From Pilatotrama ljubarskyi (lineage: Eukaryota; Basidiomycota; Agaricomycetes; Polyporales; Polyporaceae): a DNA stretch of 64,000 bases. The DNA is taken from positions 506,160 to 570,159 of the forward strand of contig MU277681.1 of NCBI GenBank assembly GCA_022385805.1. Direction: 5' to 3'. Below, piece after piece: positions 42,581 to 53,531 of this stretch (the first letter of the stretch is position 1; each line of letters starts with the position of its first letter). A program made the position numbers and the translations under genes. Under the pieces are notes generated by a model. That model had not been told where the DNA came from, ran no database searches, and saw only the letters and a program-made list of their open reading frames with translations.

Positions 42581-43190
42581 ACTTATGCCTATATCCATCT
42601 TGTTTTATATCCTCATATGGTGAGCGCTATCATTCGTGGAAAAAGAGCTAGTTACTTACCCGAAAGCCATGGACAGGTCAGGCTAATGATATTCATGAAC
42701 CCTCGACACCGCTCGTTCACAACTGCGCTCCTGCTCCCGCTCTCCCCATAACGTATGACAACCCCCGCTCAGGCTCGGGTGTCTTGCACACGTGACACAC
42801 GCCTCCGCTTCACCACCCTCTCATCGTCTGTAACACCACACCCACCTCACTCCCTTCCTCACTCCGCATGCATTTCCCTCACATGTCTCGCATTACCAGC
42901 ATCACCATCATTTCTGCATTACCTGCTTTCTCATGTTCTGCATTCGCCAGTCGAGTTGTCGCCCCGTCGTTGTCACCTATGTTTCTCGTGGACGCTGTGT
43001 TGTACACCTACTTCGCTTCGCAACCGTACTCGCCCAGTCCAGTGCTCGGCTCGAGTGCCATATCCCGATTACCGTTAACCCACGCAATGGATGGCGGCGC
43101 CTTCCCATACGCGATATCTCCCGTTCGCCAGGCCGAATATGTCCCGTGCGCGACTAGTGCTGTCATCTCGACCACAATGTACACACGACG
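42581..43190. other. Intergenic downstream of the DUF6699 gene
   Basis: CT- and CA-rich sequence without a supported gene. A frame at 42868-43272 lacks motifs. Confidence 0.4.
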
Positions 43191-43653
43191 TGTCAATGTC
43201 TCCGACCCCACTCGGAGGGTGATGCGTATCTTCTCACTTCGCGGCCAGCCCCAGGTATGCATTCAAAACTGACAGGGACGGATCATCGATGACCGCTGAG
43301 GGATGCTGTAAGCGTTACCTTCGGCGAAACTCCTCGTCTCGATGGGTCTCTTGCGCTTCCCTGTCCTTCCGCTCATCTGTCCTGTTCGTCATGCGCTGGC
43401 ATAGCGTAGCCATGTGGCGTGCCTTGCTAACCTCCGTCGTCATGTGAGAGGACGAGAATGTCCCCAAGATAATATCAGCGAGGCCACCTTCGCGACCCTT
43501 CCTCGGGACTTTGAGCATCTCGTCTTGGCTGGCGCGGCCGGACGACGATCGCAGGGTGGCCCTTCCAGCGCCCATTAGACCACGGGCGACCCGTGCCACG
43601 GTCCAAACCGTCCTGGGTGCTGCTGTGCGGCGCGTCCCCTTGAGGCTGGACAT
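43191..43653 (-). CDS. Possible small basic protein
   Basis: The ATG at 43653 opens MSSLKGTRRTAAPRTVWTVA and runs 113 codons. A GTAACG donor near 43316 and an acceptor CTGTCAG near 43270 can join it in frame to a short last exon ending at a TGA near 43193. The protein would be highly basic and helical (ADIILGTFSSSHMTTEVSKA). The family is unknown. Weak support: one in-phase intron and a continuous frame. Confidence 0.3.
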
Positions 43654-45281
43654 GAGGTTTGCGCTATGAATTGCCCAGGACCGAAGGTAGCGCAGGGCGC
43701 TTTTGCGTACGGCGAGGCTCGGTCTCCTAGGACCGGGACTACATACAGGAGATGTGGAGGCATGATAGATAGTGGAGACTCCGCGATCGGCGTCGCACGG
43801 AGCGGTCGATGATATGAACGCTTACCTGGCGTACTCCACTCGTCTCGCGCTCGTGTAGACGTACACGCGTATTCCGGGCGTGTGAGGATGCTACGATCTG
43901 CGAGGCGGCAGAAACGGAACAGATGTGCGGGTGTGTAATAGTGCCGTCAACGGCCTTCGACTCTGCGTTCATGGGATCTCAGGAAGACGCGAGCTGAACC
44001 CTGCTGAACCTGGACTGTTCGCGATCCAGACACTTTCATCTTCGTGTTTCGTCTTGAGAGCAAAACAGAACTCATGACGCACCTATACTTTCGCTTCTAG
44101 AATTCCTCTCTCAAGAGAAAGGCGGAGATCAAGCACTTACAGGACTGCTGGCAGGCGTTCCCGCAGCGCGTGTTTTGACGGTTGTATCGCACGCGCCCAA
44201 CACGCCTGACCAGTATTCGAAGGGAGATATTCCTCTCTTCGTATCCTCCTTAAGCTGAGTCGCATAGCAATGTTTTGAGAGCTGGTGAGCCGTACTTCGC
44301 GATGACGGAGAATGAAGGTCGGGGCAAGAGGGCTTTAACAGTACTGGTCCTCGACGCAGCGTTGAGCCAACTTGCCAGGCGATCACGCTCGCGCCGGTCA
44401 CAACCAGGTGCTGTGACGAGCCGCTCCGTCACACAATCCACCCGGACCGAGCGCCGGAAACACAGCCGCACGCCGCTCGCCCGCAGAACTCCGACCATGT
44501 AACCTGCGGGCAGCAACCCGAGCTTGGATGATGACGGGGTGTCTCCCTATGGACTGAATTTCCCTAACTCCTGATACAGCGGCCACGGACCTTTTCTTGA
44601 TGGCAGTCTCCAACAGTTACGGAAAATCACGCATAGCTTGGTGACTCGCCAGAAGCCCGGGCCTGGGGGTCCACTCACCGGCACCGGCCAATCTGCCATT
44701 TCAGATGCCAAAATTCTTGGGAAATGAAATCCAGAAAGCAGCAACAGCGTACCCACGTACGTGCGTGCATTTCCACATGCACACTCTCCTCAACTTGTGA
44801 TTTGAGACCATGCGGTCCCAAGCTCAGGAGTGCTACCGGTGTGTTCCCATCATGCCAGACGAGTCGTAAGGCGGCTAATGCTTTTGGAAGCCCACTTTCG
44901 CTGCTTGCAACCTCCTACGCCAACAGTAAGCACGTCGAAGCCCGCACTTTCGCAGAGGGCTCACAAATCTAAACGTCGGCTTATCCTACCGAGCTGACCG
45001 TGGAGACGTCCGGCGTGGACTCATCAGCTGGGCCAGCTTTAGCACCGCAAAACGGGAAGTCGATATAACGCACTCGAGGGCGATGGGCGCAGCGTGCCGT
45101 CATTGGAATGTGTCCGGCCGTCGGACTCCCCTGTCAATGTGAATTGTGCCGTCGTAGGAGTCAGTGCGAAGGTACTGTTGGTATGCGCAGATGTAAAGGT
45201 GGAGTGAATTCGACATGCTGTGTTGTTGAACCGAGAGGAGCTGACGACCGCAACCGAGCAGCAGCATAGGCAGAGCTGCCC
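43654..45281. other. Gene-poor stretch with isolated coding-like fragment
   Basis: A minus-strand fragment at about 44275-44145 reads EDTKRGISPFEYWSGVLGA and ends at a good GTAAGT donor, but no partner exons were found. The rest shows nothing I can support. Confidence 0.35.
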
Positions 45282-46300
45282 CAGCTAGGGGGCAAACGTC
45301 AGCCTGATGTGAAATGGGCGACGATTCGCGCCTCCAAACCTCTTGCTATACTCAGGCTTTAGCGATAGAAGCAGATCCAGTGCGCCCGCTTCCAACACTT
45401 GCTTCGAGGTCCATGGACTGGCCACAATGAGCGGGTCTCTCACCTTGGGCGTGACTCTCGGACCTGTGCGCCATTTCACTTCAAAGAGAGAGTTACCGCT
45501 GTCATCTAGACCCAGAGTCACGTTATAGCTGTCGAACCGAGCCCACTAATACTGTAGTAAGTCTAAGCATTGTCATTGACGATGCTATGTTGACATTTTC
45601 TATCGCAGATGCTCGAGGGATGGCTTGTTAATGAAAGAAGGCATTCTCATCTTAATTTTTTACCACGCTTTCGACATCCAAGGGCTGAAACTGAGAACCT
45701 GTTATGTTCCATGGAAAGACGTAATCAATTCATTTGGTTATCGTAATCGCTGGGATACGCACGACATTGAATCGCATAGCGGCAAGATCCTGGTATGCAT
45801 TTCTTGCATGGAGTCCTACTCGCAACTGAGAGCGTCTTGAATATCTAGCATTCAGATGTAGCGGCATACCGCGCCAAGACCAGTAAGCCCATTGTTTGGC
45901 GCCCAGAAAGACGCAAGTGTCACGTCGGACTTAATATTGACGATTAACGTCTCCATTCCAAGCAACGTACGTGGACGTGACAGCTAATGTGTGAGGAGGT
46001 TCCGGAAGGAGGCGATATCTCGCAACCATCAATACTCCCGTTGCGACTTCCTGCGGCAGTCGCAGTCGTTCTATGAACAGGGTACCGAGACCAGGCACGA
46101 GCGTCCCCGCACTGAACTCTCCAGGTATGTTGCATGTCGTCCAACGCAATGGCGTTATGAGAGCTTCACTCACCTGCGTCACTGCCCGCGCACCGGTCTT
46201 TGTCGTCCGGGACCCTTCTTGATACCACAAGCCACCATATCAAGCCGCCTCCCTGCCACTTTGGCATGTCCATTGCAGAGGCGGGGAAGAAGACATGTCA
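45282..46300 (-). pseudogene. Coding-like fragments of an unrecognised gene, possibly decayed
   Basis: Minus-strand pieces in plausible order: GGGLIWWLVVSRRVPDDKDR (near 46250), FSAGTLVPGLGTLFIERLRL followed by PQEVATGVLMVARYRLLPEP (46110-45980), SDVTLASFWAPNNGLTGLGA (45930-45870), and a final block of 78 codons, 45521-45285, with LGLDDSGNSLFEVKW and GANRRPFHIRLTFAP before a stop at about 45282. Some joints splice in phase (a GTGAGT donor near 46170) but others do not, so the gene is either eroded or has an exon pattern I could not solve. The family is not recognised. Confidence 0.35.
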
Positions 46301-48589
46301 TACGAGCGCCACATATGGTGATGCAGAAGTTGTTTAGCTCACAGGCGTGCGTCTGTCTCCTCGCCCCTTACAGCCTGACCGGTGGTAGGCGAAGTACCGG
46401 ATAGGTTCACGCTTTGAACAGGACCCTGGCAGGGTGCAGGTGCAATATCCCGTAGGTCGAAGGCTGGGTCACTGTGTTCCCTGATCGCGGATGACATCGG
46501 CGCGCCAGTACTGCGGATTCTGCCACCCATGCCGCGCCCGATGAATAATGCGCTTCACCGTGCAAGAATCACCCAGCTCGCCTCGTATGGAGGTCCTTGT
46601 ACAAGGTTTGCGGACAGATGCTCAGCTGGAGAAGCCTGTACTGGCGCCGTCGTCACCATAGATCATAACCAGGGTGAGTGATTGTGGAGATGGTTAGTAA
46701 CGCATTACTGCTGAACCTACCGTCAAAGCGGCCTCGAAGTGTCCATATTTCCCGCAGCGCTACACGATCAGTGTCGACCAGCATTCAAACGCTTTCTAAG
46801 GGAAACGAGCCTGTGGCGATTTACGAGAACAAGCTATGGGCGCGCGGCAAATAGAGGCGATTTTCAAAGCCAGCCGGCGGTACAGCCGCAGAGACCGTGA
46901 CTATCTAGCGGGCACATGTACCACTGACGGCGATGGTCGCAGAATAATCGCATCCTTGGCAGCGCTACGCTAGGGAGGGCGCAGTCCCTTGTCTGTACGT
47001 CTGGCGAGGGGCAGGGATGACCTGGCAGCGTCCTCGGCGAACCGCGCCCAGCATACCCACGGCAGGCCTTCGGCTGCGCCCAGTCCAATTTCAGAGAGAA
47101 GCCACCCCTCATTCTTCCGTCCTGACGCTGTAATCAGCTACTGGGCCTGACCTCCTTTCAGGGGACGGTTCCGCTCGGAAGGTTATCGCGCGGATGCTAT
47201 CTTGCCCGCCCGTAGGTTGTCATCTACAGAGAAGGAGACATAAACGAAGTCTCCCGGACCTGGCGATTCACGCTGCAGTCATTAGGCGCTGCCGTTACAT
47301 CGCCCGATGCACCGCGACTGCCGCAATAATCGCAATTACGTTCGTACGTGGTCAAGCCCTCTTAGGACAGGCTTCCCGGTAGAACTGGGCCCTCAACCCG
47401 GCCGGCCGACCGCGTCACACAGCATGTCTCAAATCCTTGGACTCCGAGGGAGCTCCGCAGATCGTGTTTCGTCGCCGCATGCGCACGGCATGAACAGACC
47501 CCGAACACAACCCCCAATCTGCATCATATACCCAAAAGCGCGACGCCGGCTTGATGTCTATTCAGTCACACCACATTATCAGAAAGTGGCGCAGGAATGA
47601 CCAGGCGGTGGGACGGCGAATGCCCGGTCGGACAGACGTATTCGCAGGCGTGAAGCCGACCCCCGCGGGAGGGCACGGTGGCCCAAACCAGGGCATATCG
47701 CGCCGTCGTCGCTGGGCAGCAGACCACAGCGATAGCCTTGCCAGCCGGCCGGCTGCGATCCTTCTCCTTCTCTCACTGAGTGTGGCATGTGCGGTCAGGC
47801 GCGGTGGAGACCCGAGTGCTCGCTGGGTGGCAATATGCCCCAGAATCCGTTAGACTCGGGCTCGCAGCGCCTCGCGATGGACCGGATTGTCAAGAGCGAC
47901 CTGTGCGAACGGGCAGCGTGTCTTGTTAGAAACGTCCGTGGAAGGCACGAGTCCTCGCGCGCAATAGGAGAGTGCTCAGGATTCCCGCCGGCCACCGCAA
48001 GCGCCACACTGCAAAGGCATGCGCCGTGCCGGGGGGGCCTTGGACGCTCGCGAATGCCGGACGAACTATCCATAGCTCGCGAGCTCGCTGCCCTCGCGTC
48101 CGGGGACGATGCTGCAATCGAACCCCGTCTGCCCCGTGCTCAGAGCGCCTTCGCGGTTTCTGAGTTCTGAGACGCACTAGACTGAACCTTCCCAAGGACA
48201 AGGTACTGCTCGATATAGGTGGCAGTACCCATGCTCACCGCTGGGAGAGTGCTAAGGATGAAAACCTTGTGTTGCTGTTCCCGGATTGCTGACGCTTCAA
48301 TTGGACATCGCTGGACGATGACGAGCTTGACGCTACGAGGAGGTTACGATTCATGAAATAAGATTGCTACGAATTATACACTGTACAGTCAATCTACCGT
48401 AGGAACCTGTCTGTTATACATGCGCGTGCGAGAGAAAGCGTACAAACAAAGCGACGATCAAGGAACGGAAGAAAAGTCAGCGCCTAGTCAATCAAGAGCC
48501 AAGGTGATCAGTCGCTCAGACGTGGGTATGGTCGGCCTCATCATGGACAAGGCAGGGTAATCGGAGGGACTGAGATCGGCACGAGTAGC
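46301..48589. other. Gene-poor stretch
   Basis: About 2.3 kb in which I see no supported coding exon, RNA gene or recognisable transposon. Base composition is mixed and open frames are short. Confidence 0.4.
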
Positions 48590-51217
48590 TCACGCCAACG
48601 CGCATGCGCCCTCCTCCCAGTCCAAGCGGGAGATCAAACCCACAGCTCGGCAAACGGGGCAAGAGACCTCAACATCCTCGCCCTCGCCCTCCCGCTCTTC
48701 CTTCCTGTCCTCTCCGCCCCAACCCGCGACGCGCTCAGCGCTGACCAAGCACGAAGGGTGGAACTTGTGCTCGCAAACCGCCTCCTTGCCTGAGCCATCG
48801 CTCTTGAGAGGACGGATTGAGATCTGCCGAAGAGCAGAGGTGTCGAACGTCGAGATCGGGTCGTCATCAGACGGGCCGAGACCGCAACTCACGTCCGAGC
48901 ACCGAAGACCCATCTCACGCTCGTTACGTTCGACGAGCTGACGGAGAGTCGGGCCGGGTGGAGGAGGAAGAGTCCACTTGCGCTTCGGTGTAGGCCGCTG
49001 AGGAGCCCCGCGACGAGGGTTAGCGTTCATGGGGGGAACAGGCGGGAAGCCAGGCAGCGGCCCAGCGAACGTATACCAATCGATAGGAACATCTCGAGGG
49101 GCGTTCTCAGCAGGCGCTGGAGCCCCAGCAGCCGGCTGTTGGGTTTGAGTTCGCGGAGGGGGAGCTGGACGACCGAAGATGCGTTCGAACGTACTCCGGA
49201 CTGCTTCCGCCAACACCGGGTCGTCAAGTCTGAACCCGTTGTTGTCGGTACGGGGAGCCTGAGCCTGCCCCTGAGGCGCCGCGCCCTGAGCATTGGTCCT
49301 GGCAGCAGCGTCGGCAGCCTGCGCGCCAGAGGCGGGCTGGGCCGAGCCGGCAGGACGACCAGGGAAAACGGGGATGATCATGCTGATATCGAAGGTGATG
49401 AAGGGTGGCAGTGGGGGATGCTGATGCCTCGGCTGCCCTTCTGGAGCGGCACCCAGGGGATGAGCACCGGCGGCGGCACCAGGTGCCTCGTCTGGGACGT
49501 TGGATGCGGCCTGGGGCGCGACAGGAGGGGCAGGCGCAGCTTGAGGGAGAACGGGTGCGTATGGCGGAGGCGGAGCAGGTCCAAGGACAGGCGGCTGTTG
49601 TGGTTGTTGTGCCGCCGCCGGCGCGACTGCAGGCTGGGGGGCAGGCTGAGGCTCAGGATGACGAGCCCGGAGCGGTCGGGGCGTGTATGTCAGGGAGTCG
49701 GGGTCAATGTCGAACCTGCACGACGGACACGTAGTGCGACCCGGCTTGGAGAACCATGGCAGAAGGCAGGAGGCATGGAAGACGTGTGAGCATGGAAGGA
49801 CCACAATCTTCGGATACTTGCCCTCGCCGTGCGATGGTGACGGAGTCGTGGACGAGGAAGCACCGGACGACGTGGACGAGTCTCCTGAGAGACCCGTTGT
49901 AGGGCTGTCCAGGTCCATCGACGACTCGCGCTCCCGCTGAGGGACGGCGTCCTCCCGCGCAGCCTCTGCCGCCTCAGCCTTCGCGAGTTCGGCATTACCT
50001 TCGAACCCTCCACCCTCAGGCTCGAGCAGGCTTTCCCAGCAGACTGCGCAGGTGGGCGCCTCGCCCTGTGCTGTCCCAGGACCGCCGACACGCTCCATGC
50101 GCTTCACAAGACCGACAGGAACTTCCTCGAGTCCGTCGACGAGCCTCTGTGCGCGCTCGGGGTCGTCCCGCTCTTCCATCATGTCCATCCCGAATGTGGT
50201 GAATGGGAATGGGAACGTGAATGCGGCGTTTGCGGGAGCGTTCGCTCCATCTGTGGGGGTAGGGTAGAAGTACGGATGGAAGGTATAAACGGGGGCGGCG
50301 TTACCATGAGCGTTCGCTGCGGCGGGATGGGGAGCACCGTGACCTGGGACGGGTATATTGATGAAGAAGTTGAGCGTCGGGATTTGGTCGCGGTGATCCT
50401 GGGGGTGGTGGTGTTCATCATGGCGGTGGTTATGGACATGGTGATCTTGTTCGTGTGGCTGCGCGCTGGCGGGGGCAGGATGCGCGTGGGGATGGGCAGG
50501 CTGAGGCTGGGCAGGCAAGAAATCGAAGGTCCACACCAACCTCCCCGGAGGTGGCTGAGGACCTACTGGCGGCGCATCGCGGTGAGCATCCGCGGCGGGC
50601 TGCGGCTGAGAGTTCGCCCGCTGCGGAACTGCGTGTTCCTCCGGAATGGCCATGAACTGATGACGTTCGTCGTCGTGAGGCGTTGGCGAGTGCATCCTCT
50701 GGCGGTTGGACTCTCGCCAGTAGTCCTCATCTTCGTCCTCTTCCTCGATCCTTGCACGACGGCTATTCCGTGGCGCGGCCCGCGGTCCGGACGAAGAGGC
50801 ACCCGAAGAAGATTCAGCCTCAGCGGAAGGCGACATCTCGACGTCGCCAACGTCACTGTGGCTAGTTGCAGAATTGTTTGGTGAAGGTAGGGCCGACTGG
50901 GGTACCAATGGGCGGGTGATCAATGAGTCTTCGCTCGCAACCAAGGCGCGTTGGTGTAAACTCACCGGAGCGTCTGCACCTGCCGAGTGAGGTGCGGAAT
51001 GCATCTCTATCATCTCTCCCCACAAAGGAGCGCTTGCCGGTTCGAGTGGAGGCATGCCAGCGACATCCGCCTCCTGAGAAAGAGCGTTCTCTGGTGCATG
51101 TTGCTGCTGCTGGTGTTGCGGGAGAAGGCTACGGAGGAGGCCATCGAAGACCTGGCCGAGATTGGGGTCGAGAATGTGGCTGAAGAGGGTGTTGTCTGGA
51201 GGGTTGTTGCCGTCCAT
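48590..51217 (-). CDS. Large double RING-finger protein, probable E3 ubiquitin ligase
   Basis: Single exon, 875 residues, ATG at 51217. The N-terminal 380 residues are disordered, with acidic Ser-rich and Gln/His/Pro-rich parts. A RING-H2 domain is split by an insertion: PTCAVCWESLLEP near residue 387, then about 85 acidic and Ser-rich residues, then IVVLPCSHVFHASCLLPWF and RTTCPSCRFDID near 500. This gives a C3H2C3 zinc ligand set. A second, degenerate RING-like module lies at the C-terminus: GLRCSDVSCGLG (about 770), CEHKFHPSCLVSAERV (812) and VEVSCPVCRAVGL (852). Between them is a long Pro/Ala/Gln-rich spacer. There is no membrane helix. RING-H2 proteins are typically E2-dependent ubiquitin ligases; substrates are unknown. 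The insertion inside the first RING is unusual. Confidence 0.85.
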   Translation of the reverse strand: MDGNNPPDNTLFSHILDPNLGQVFDGLLRSLLPQHQQQQHAPENALSQEADVAGMPPLEPASAPLWGEMIEMHSAPHSAGADAPVSLHQRALVASEDSLITRPLVPQSALPSPNNSATSHSDVGDVEMSPSAEAESSSGASSSGPRAAPRNSRRARIEEEDEDEDYWRESNRQRMHSPTPHDDERHQFMAIPEEHAVPQRANSQPQPAADAHRDAPPVGPQPPPGRLVWTFDFLPAQPQPAHPHAHPAPASAQPHEQDHHVHNHRHDEHHHPQDHRDQIPTLNFFINIPVPGHGAPHPAAANAHGNAAPVYTFHPYFYPTPTDGANAPANAAFTFPFPFTTFGMDMMEERDDPERAQRLVDGLEEVPVGLVKRMERVGGPGTAQGEAPTCAVCWESLLEPEGGGFEGNAELAKAEAAEAAREDAVPQRERESSMDLDSPTTGLSGDSSTSSGASSSTTPSPSHGEGKYPKIVVLPCSHVFHASCLLPWFSKPGRTTCPSCRFDIDPDSLTYTPRPLRARHPEPQPAPQPAVAPAAAQQPQQPPVLGPAPPPPYAPVLPQAAPAPPVAPQAASNVPDEAPGAAAGAHPLGAAPEGQPRHQHPPLPPFITFDISMIIPVFPGRPAGSAQPASGAQAADAAARTNAQGAAPQGQAQAPRTDNNGFRLDDPVLAEAVRSTFERIFGRPAPPPRTQTQQPAAGAPAPAENAPRDVPIDWYTFAGPLPGFPPVPPMNANPRRGAPQRPTPKRKWTLPPPPGPTLRQLVERNEREMGLRCSDVSCGLGPSDDDPISTFDTSALRQISIRPLKSDGSGKEAVCEHKFHPSCLVSAERVAGWGGEDRKEEREGEGEDVEVSCPVCRAVGLISRLDWEEGACALA

Positions 51218-53531
51218 GATGTGGCCAGAGTCGACTGAGCGACGTGAGTAGAGGAAAGCAGTAGATGTTGGTGGTAGAGATAGAAGAAGAGATGTGTGGA
51301 CTGGGATGAGGGAGCGGACGGTATATGAACGTGGTGCTGGGTCTGGAGAGGCTGCTTAGCAATGACGCTCACAACGATCGACGCACACCGAGCAGGCGCC
51401 CGTAGCCCCTGGAACATTCCCGTCGCTTGCCATATGTGGCAACTACACAATCACCGACGTTCTACATGCTGCTAGCACTCCCACGCATGACTCACACTTA
51501 GTCTGAAGGATTACCGCAGCAACAAGGCTCTGACAGGCCACAACGTGTCTATCAAGGCTGAGTCTTTGCTGGGGAAGAATAGTGCCCGATGGGTTCGCTG
51601 ATTGTTCTTTGCGAAACCATGGGATGCAGTTAATCGAAAGCAAGAACGAGAGCCTCGAGCAGTACTGCAACGGGTTGCGGCCGGGCCAAGTGCGTAACTA
51701 TCTCAAGAGACATATGCGCACAACGTATGGTCTATTTCACGTCACAATAGGGGTCGTTGGCATGCGACGGCCCTATTATCCGTACCTGTCCATGACAATC
51801 CGTGCCCATCCTCCAAGTGAGCCTATGGCCCACAAGAATTCAATGCATCATCACACGACGCCGAGGTTCTCTTCAAGGGTCCCGTTCCCAAGCAGCAGAC
51901 TCTTGGACGTGCTGGTACGCTCTCTCTTCTGCTCTGTTCCCTACACGCTCTATACTGACTTAGTTACAGGCTATGGTTCGCCAGTTTTGTGAGTGGACGT
52001 CTATGGCAAAAGGAAGTGAAGCATCGCCAGGTCCGTACGTCGCGGACCGATTTAGGACGCATCATCTCTACGATGTCGGCGCTGTACACGCACCGAATGT
52101 TTGTTACATCCGCTTCCGGGCCTTGCACGCTCTCCCAAACCTTACTCGGTGCACCTTGACACGGCATCGGCGGACCTAAGACGCATGGCGGCGGGACAAC
52201 AGAGACCCGTCTGCTGCTCACTATAACAGGATACTTTCTAGTACCGGGGCACACGAGATGACGCCAAGGTGACTCGACGTGAGACTGTGCCTATTGCGAG
52301 CGATGATGGATGTACAATCACCGCTATCGGACCTGCGCAGGGCCATTCAACAGTACCCCTTGTCCGAACCAGGACAGGCAGTCCTCTTGCCTGTCCACGG
52401 TAGAGAGCTCGTCTTGTGGCGCTACGTTGGGCGGCTTGCGCATACTCATTCCCTCTCTTGTCCTCGGTGGTCGTGTCAACAGGAACACGACTTCTCCTTC
52501 GGACAGTACAGTGCTTGCTCGCTCGCCTTCCAGGAATGCTTCACAGTGCGGACTTCTTGCTTCGCGTCTATCGTGACACTGTTTAAGCTGTTCGGCACAC
52601 TCTCGCATTGAGCAGTTCCTTTGGGGACCCTTACTGATAACCCACCTCCGGCGCTGTGCTTCGGCGGCTGCTGTCGTGCTGTTCGCGAGCTGCATGTCGT
52701 CCACCACCCGCTGGCTGCGCCGCTGCAGCCATCAACATTCAACGGTCCGGTACTTCTCATGTAGGCTCTGTTATCCCGTCCCGTTGCTGCTCGCGCAGCA
52801 AACAATACTCGAGTGCGCACGTTGAGCGGCGGAGGATCGTCGTGACATCACTCCGCGGGCGTACGCGGGCGTCGACGTCCACGTCGCCAGCTTCCCGGGA
52901 GCGCACTAATGGGCCAAGCGCGCATGCGGCGATGCTAATAAGGCTGATTGATCACCGCGGCGTCGTCGAGGAGGTCGGTCTATCTCCTACCAATCTCCCG
53001 CCCGCGTCCGCGTCCGCATCGTCGAGAGGCTCGGGGCGCGTGCGGCCCATCAGCTCCGGGGCGCGATCCGCTGGTCCGCTGGGGCCGTGAGAGCCCCGGA
53101 CGTGGGCAGCGCACGCGAGCGCCCGAAGCCAAATGTAGAGCTTCTTTGCGCGATCGTGTTGTGAGAACCTGCGCGCCTGCATCATATCGATCGCGCAGAG
53201 CTGTGCCTTTCTTCCGATACACGATCGAGATTACAGCGCTCGTCCGATGTGGAACGCGCGGACGGGTTGCATGCGGTCCGTCTGCTTCGGGATGCTTCCC
53301 AACGCACCTGTCACCGTCGTCCGCTGTATCGTTCTACAAGCTCCGAGCGGGGTGTGCTTCGTACGGCGAACTTACTGCCTGAGAACACGGCGGCGTCTCG
53401 TGCCTGGAGGATTAGAATAGACGGTAAGTTAATACAACCGAGCCTCCCGGTCCGCGTACAACGGCGCGCGAGCATACGCGCAATACAACAGCAGCCTAAC
53501 GGAGCGGGAGCGCAGCCCACACCAGCCGCTG
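51218..53531. other. Intergenic, RING gene promoter and PSS 3' flank
   Basis: The part next to 51217 is the RING gene leader. The remainder holds open frames on both strands without motifs or consistent splicing. No repeat or RNA gene is seen. Confidence 0.4.
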
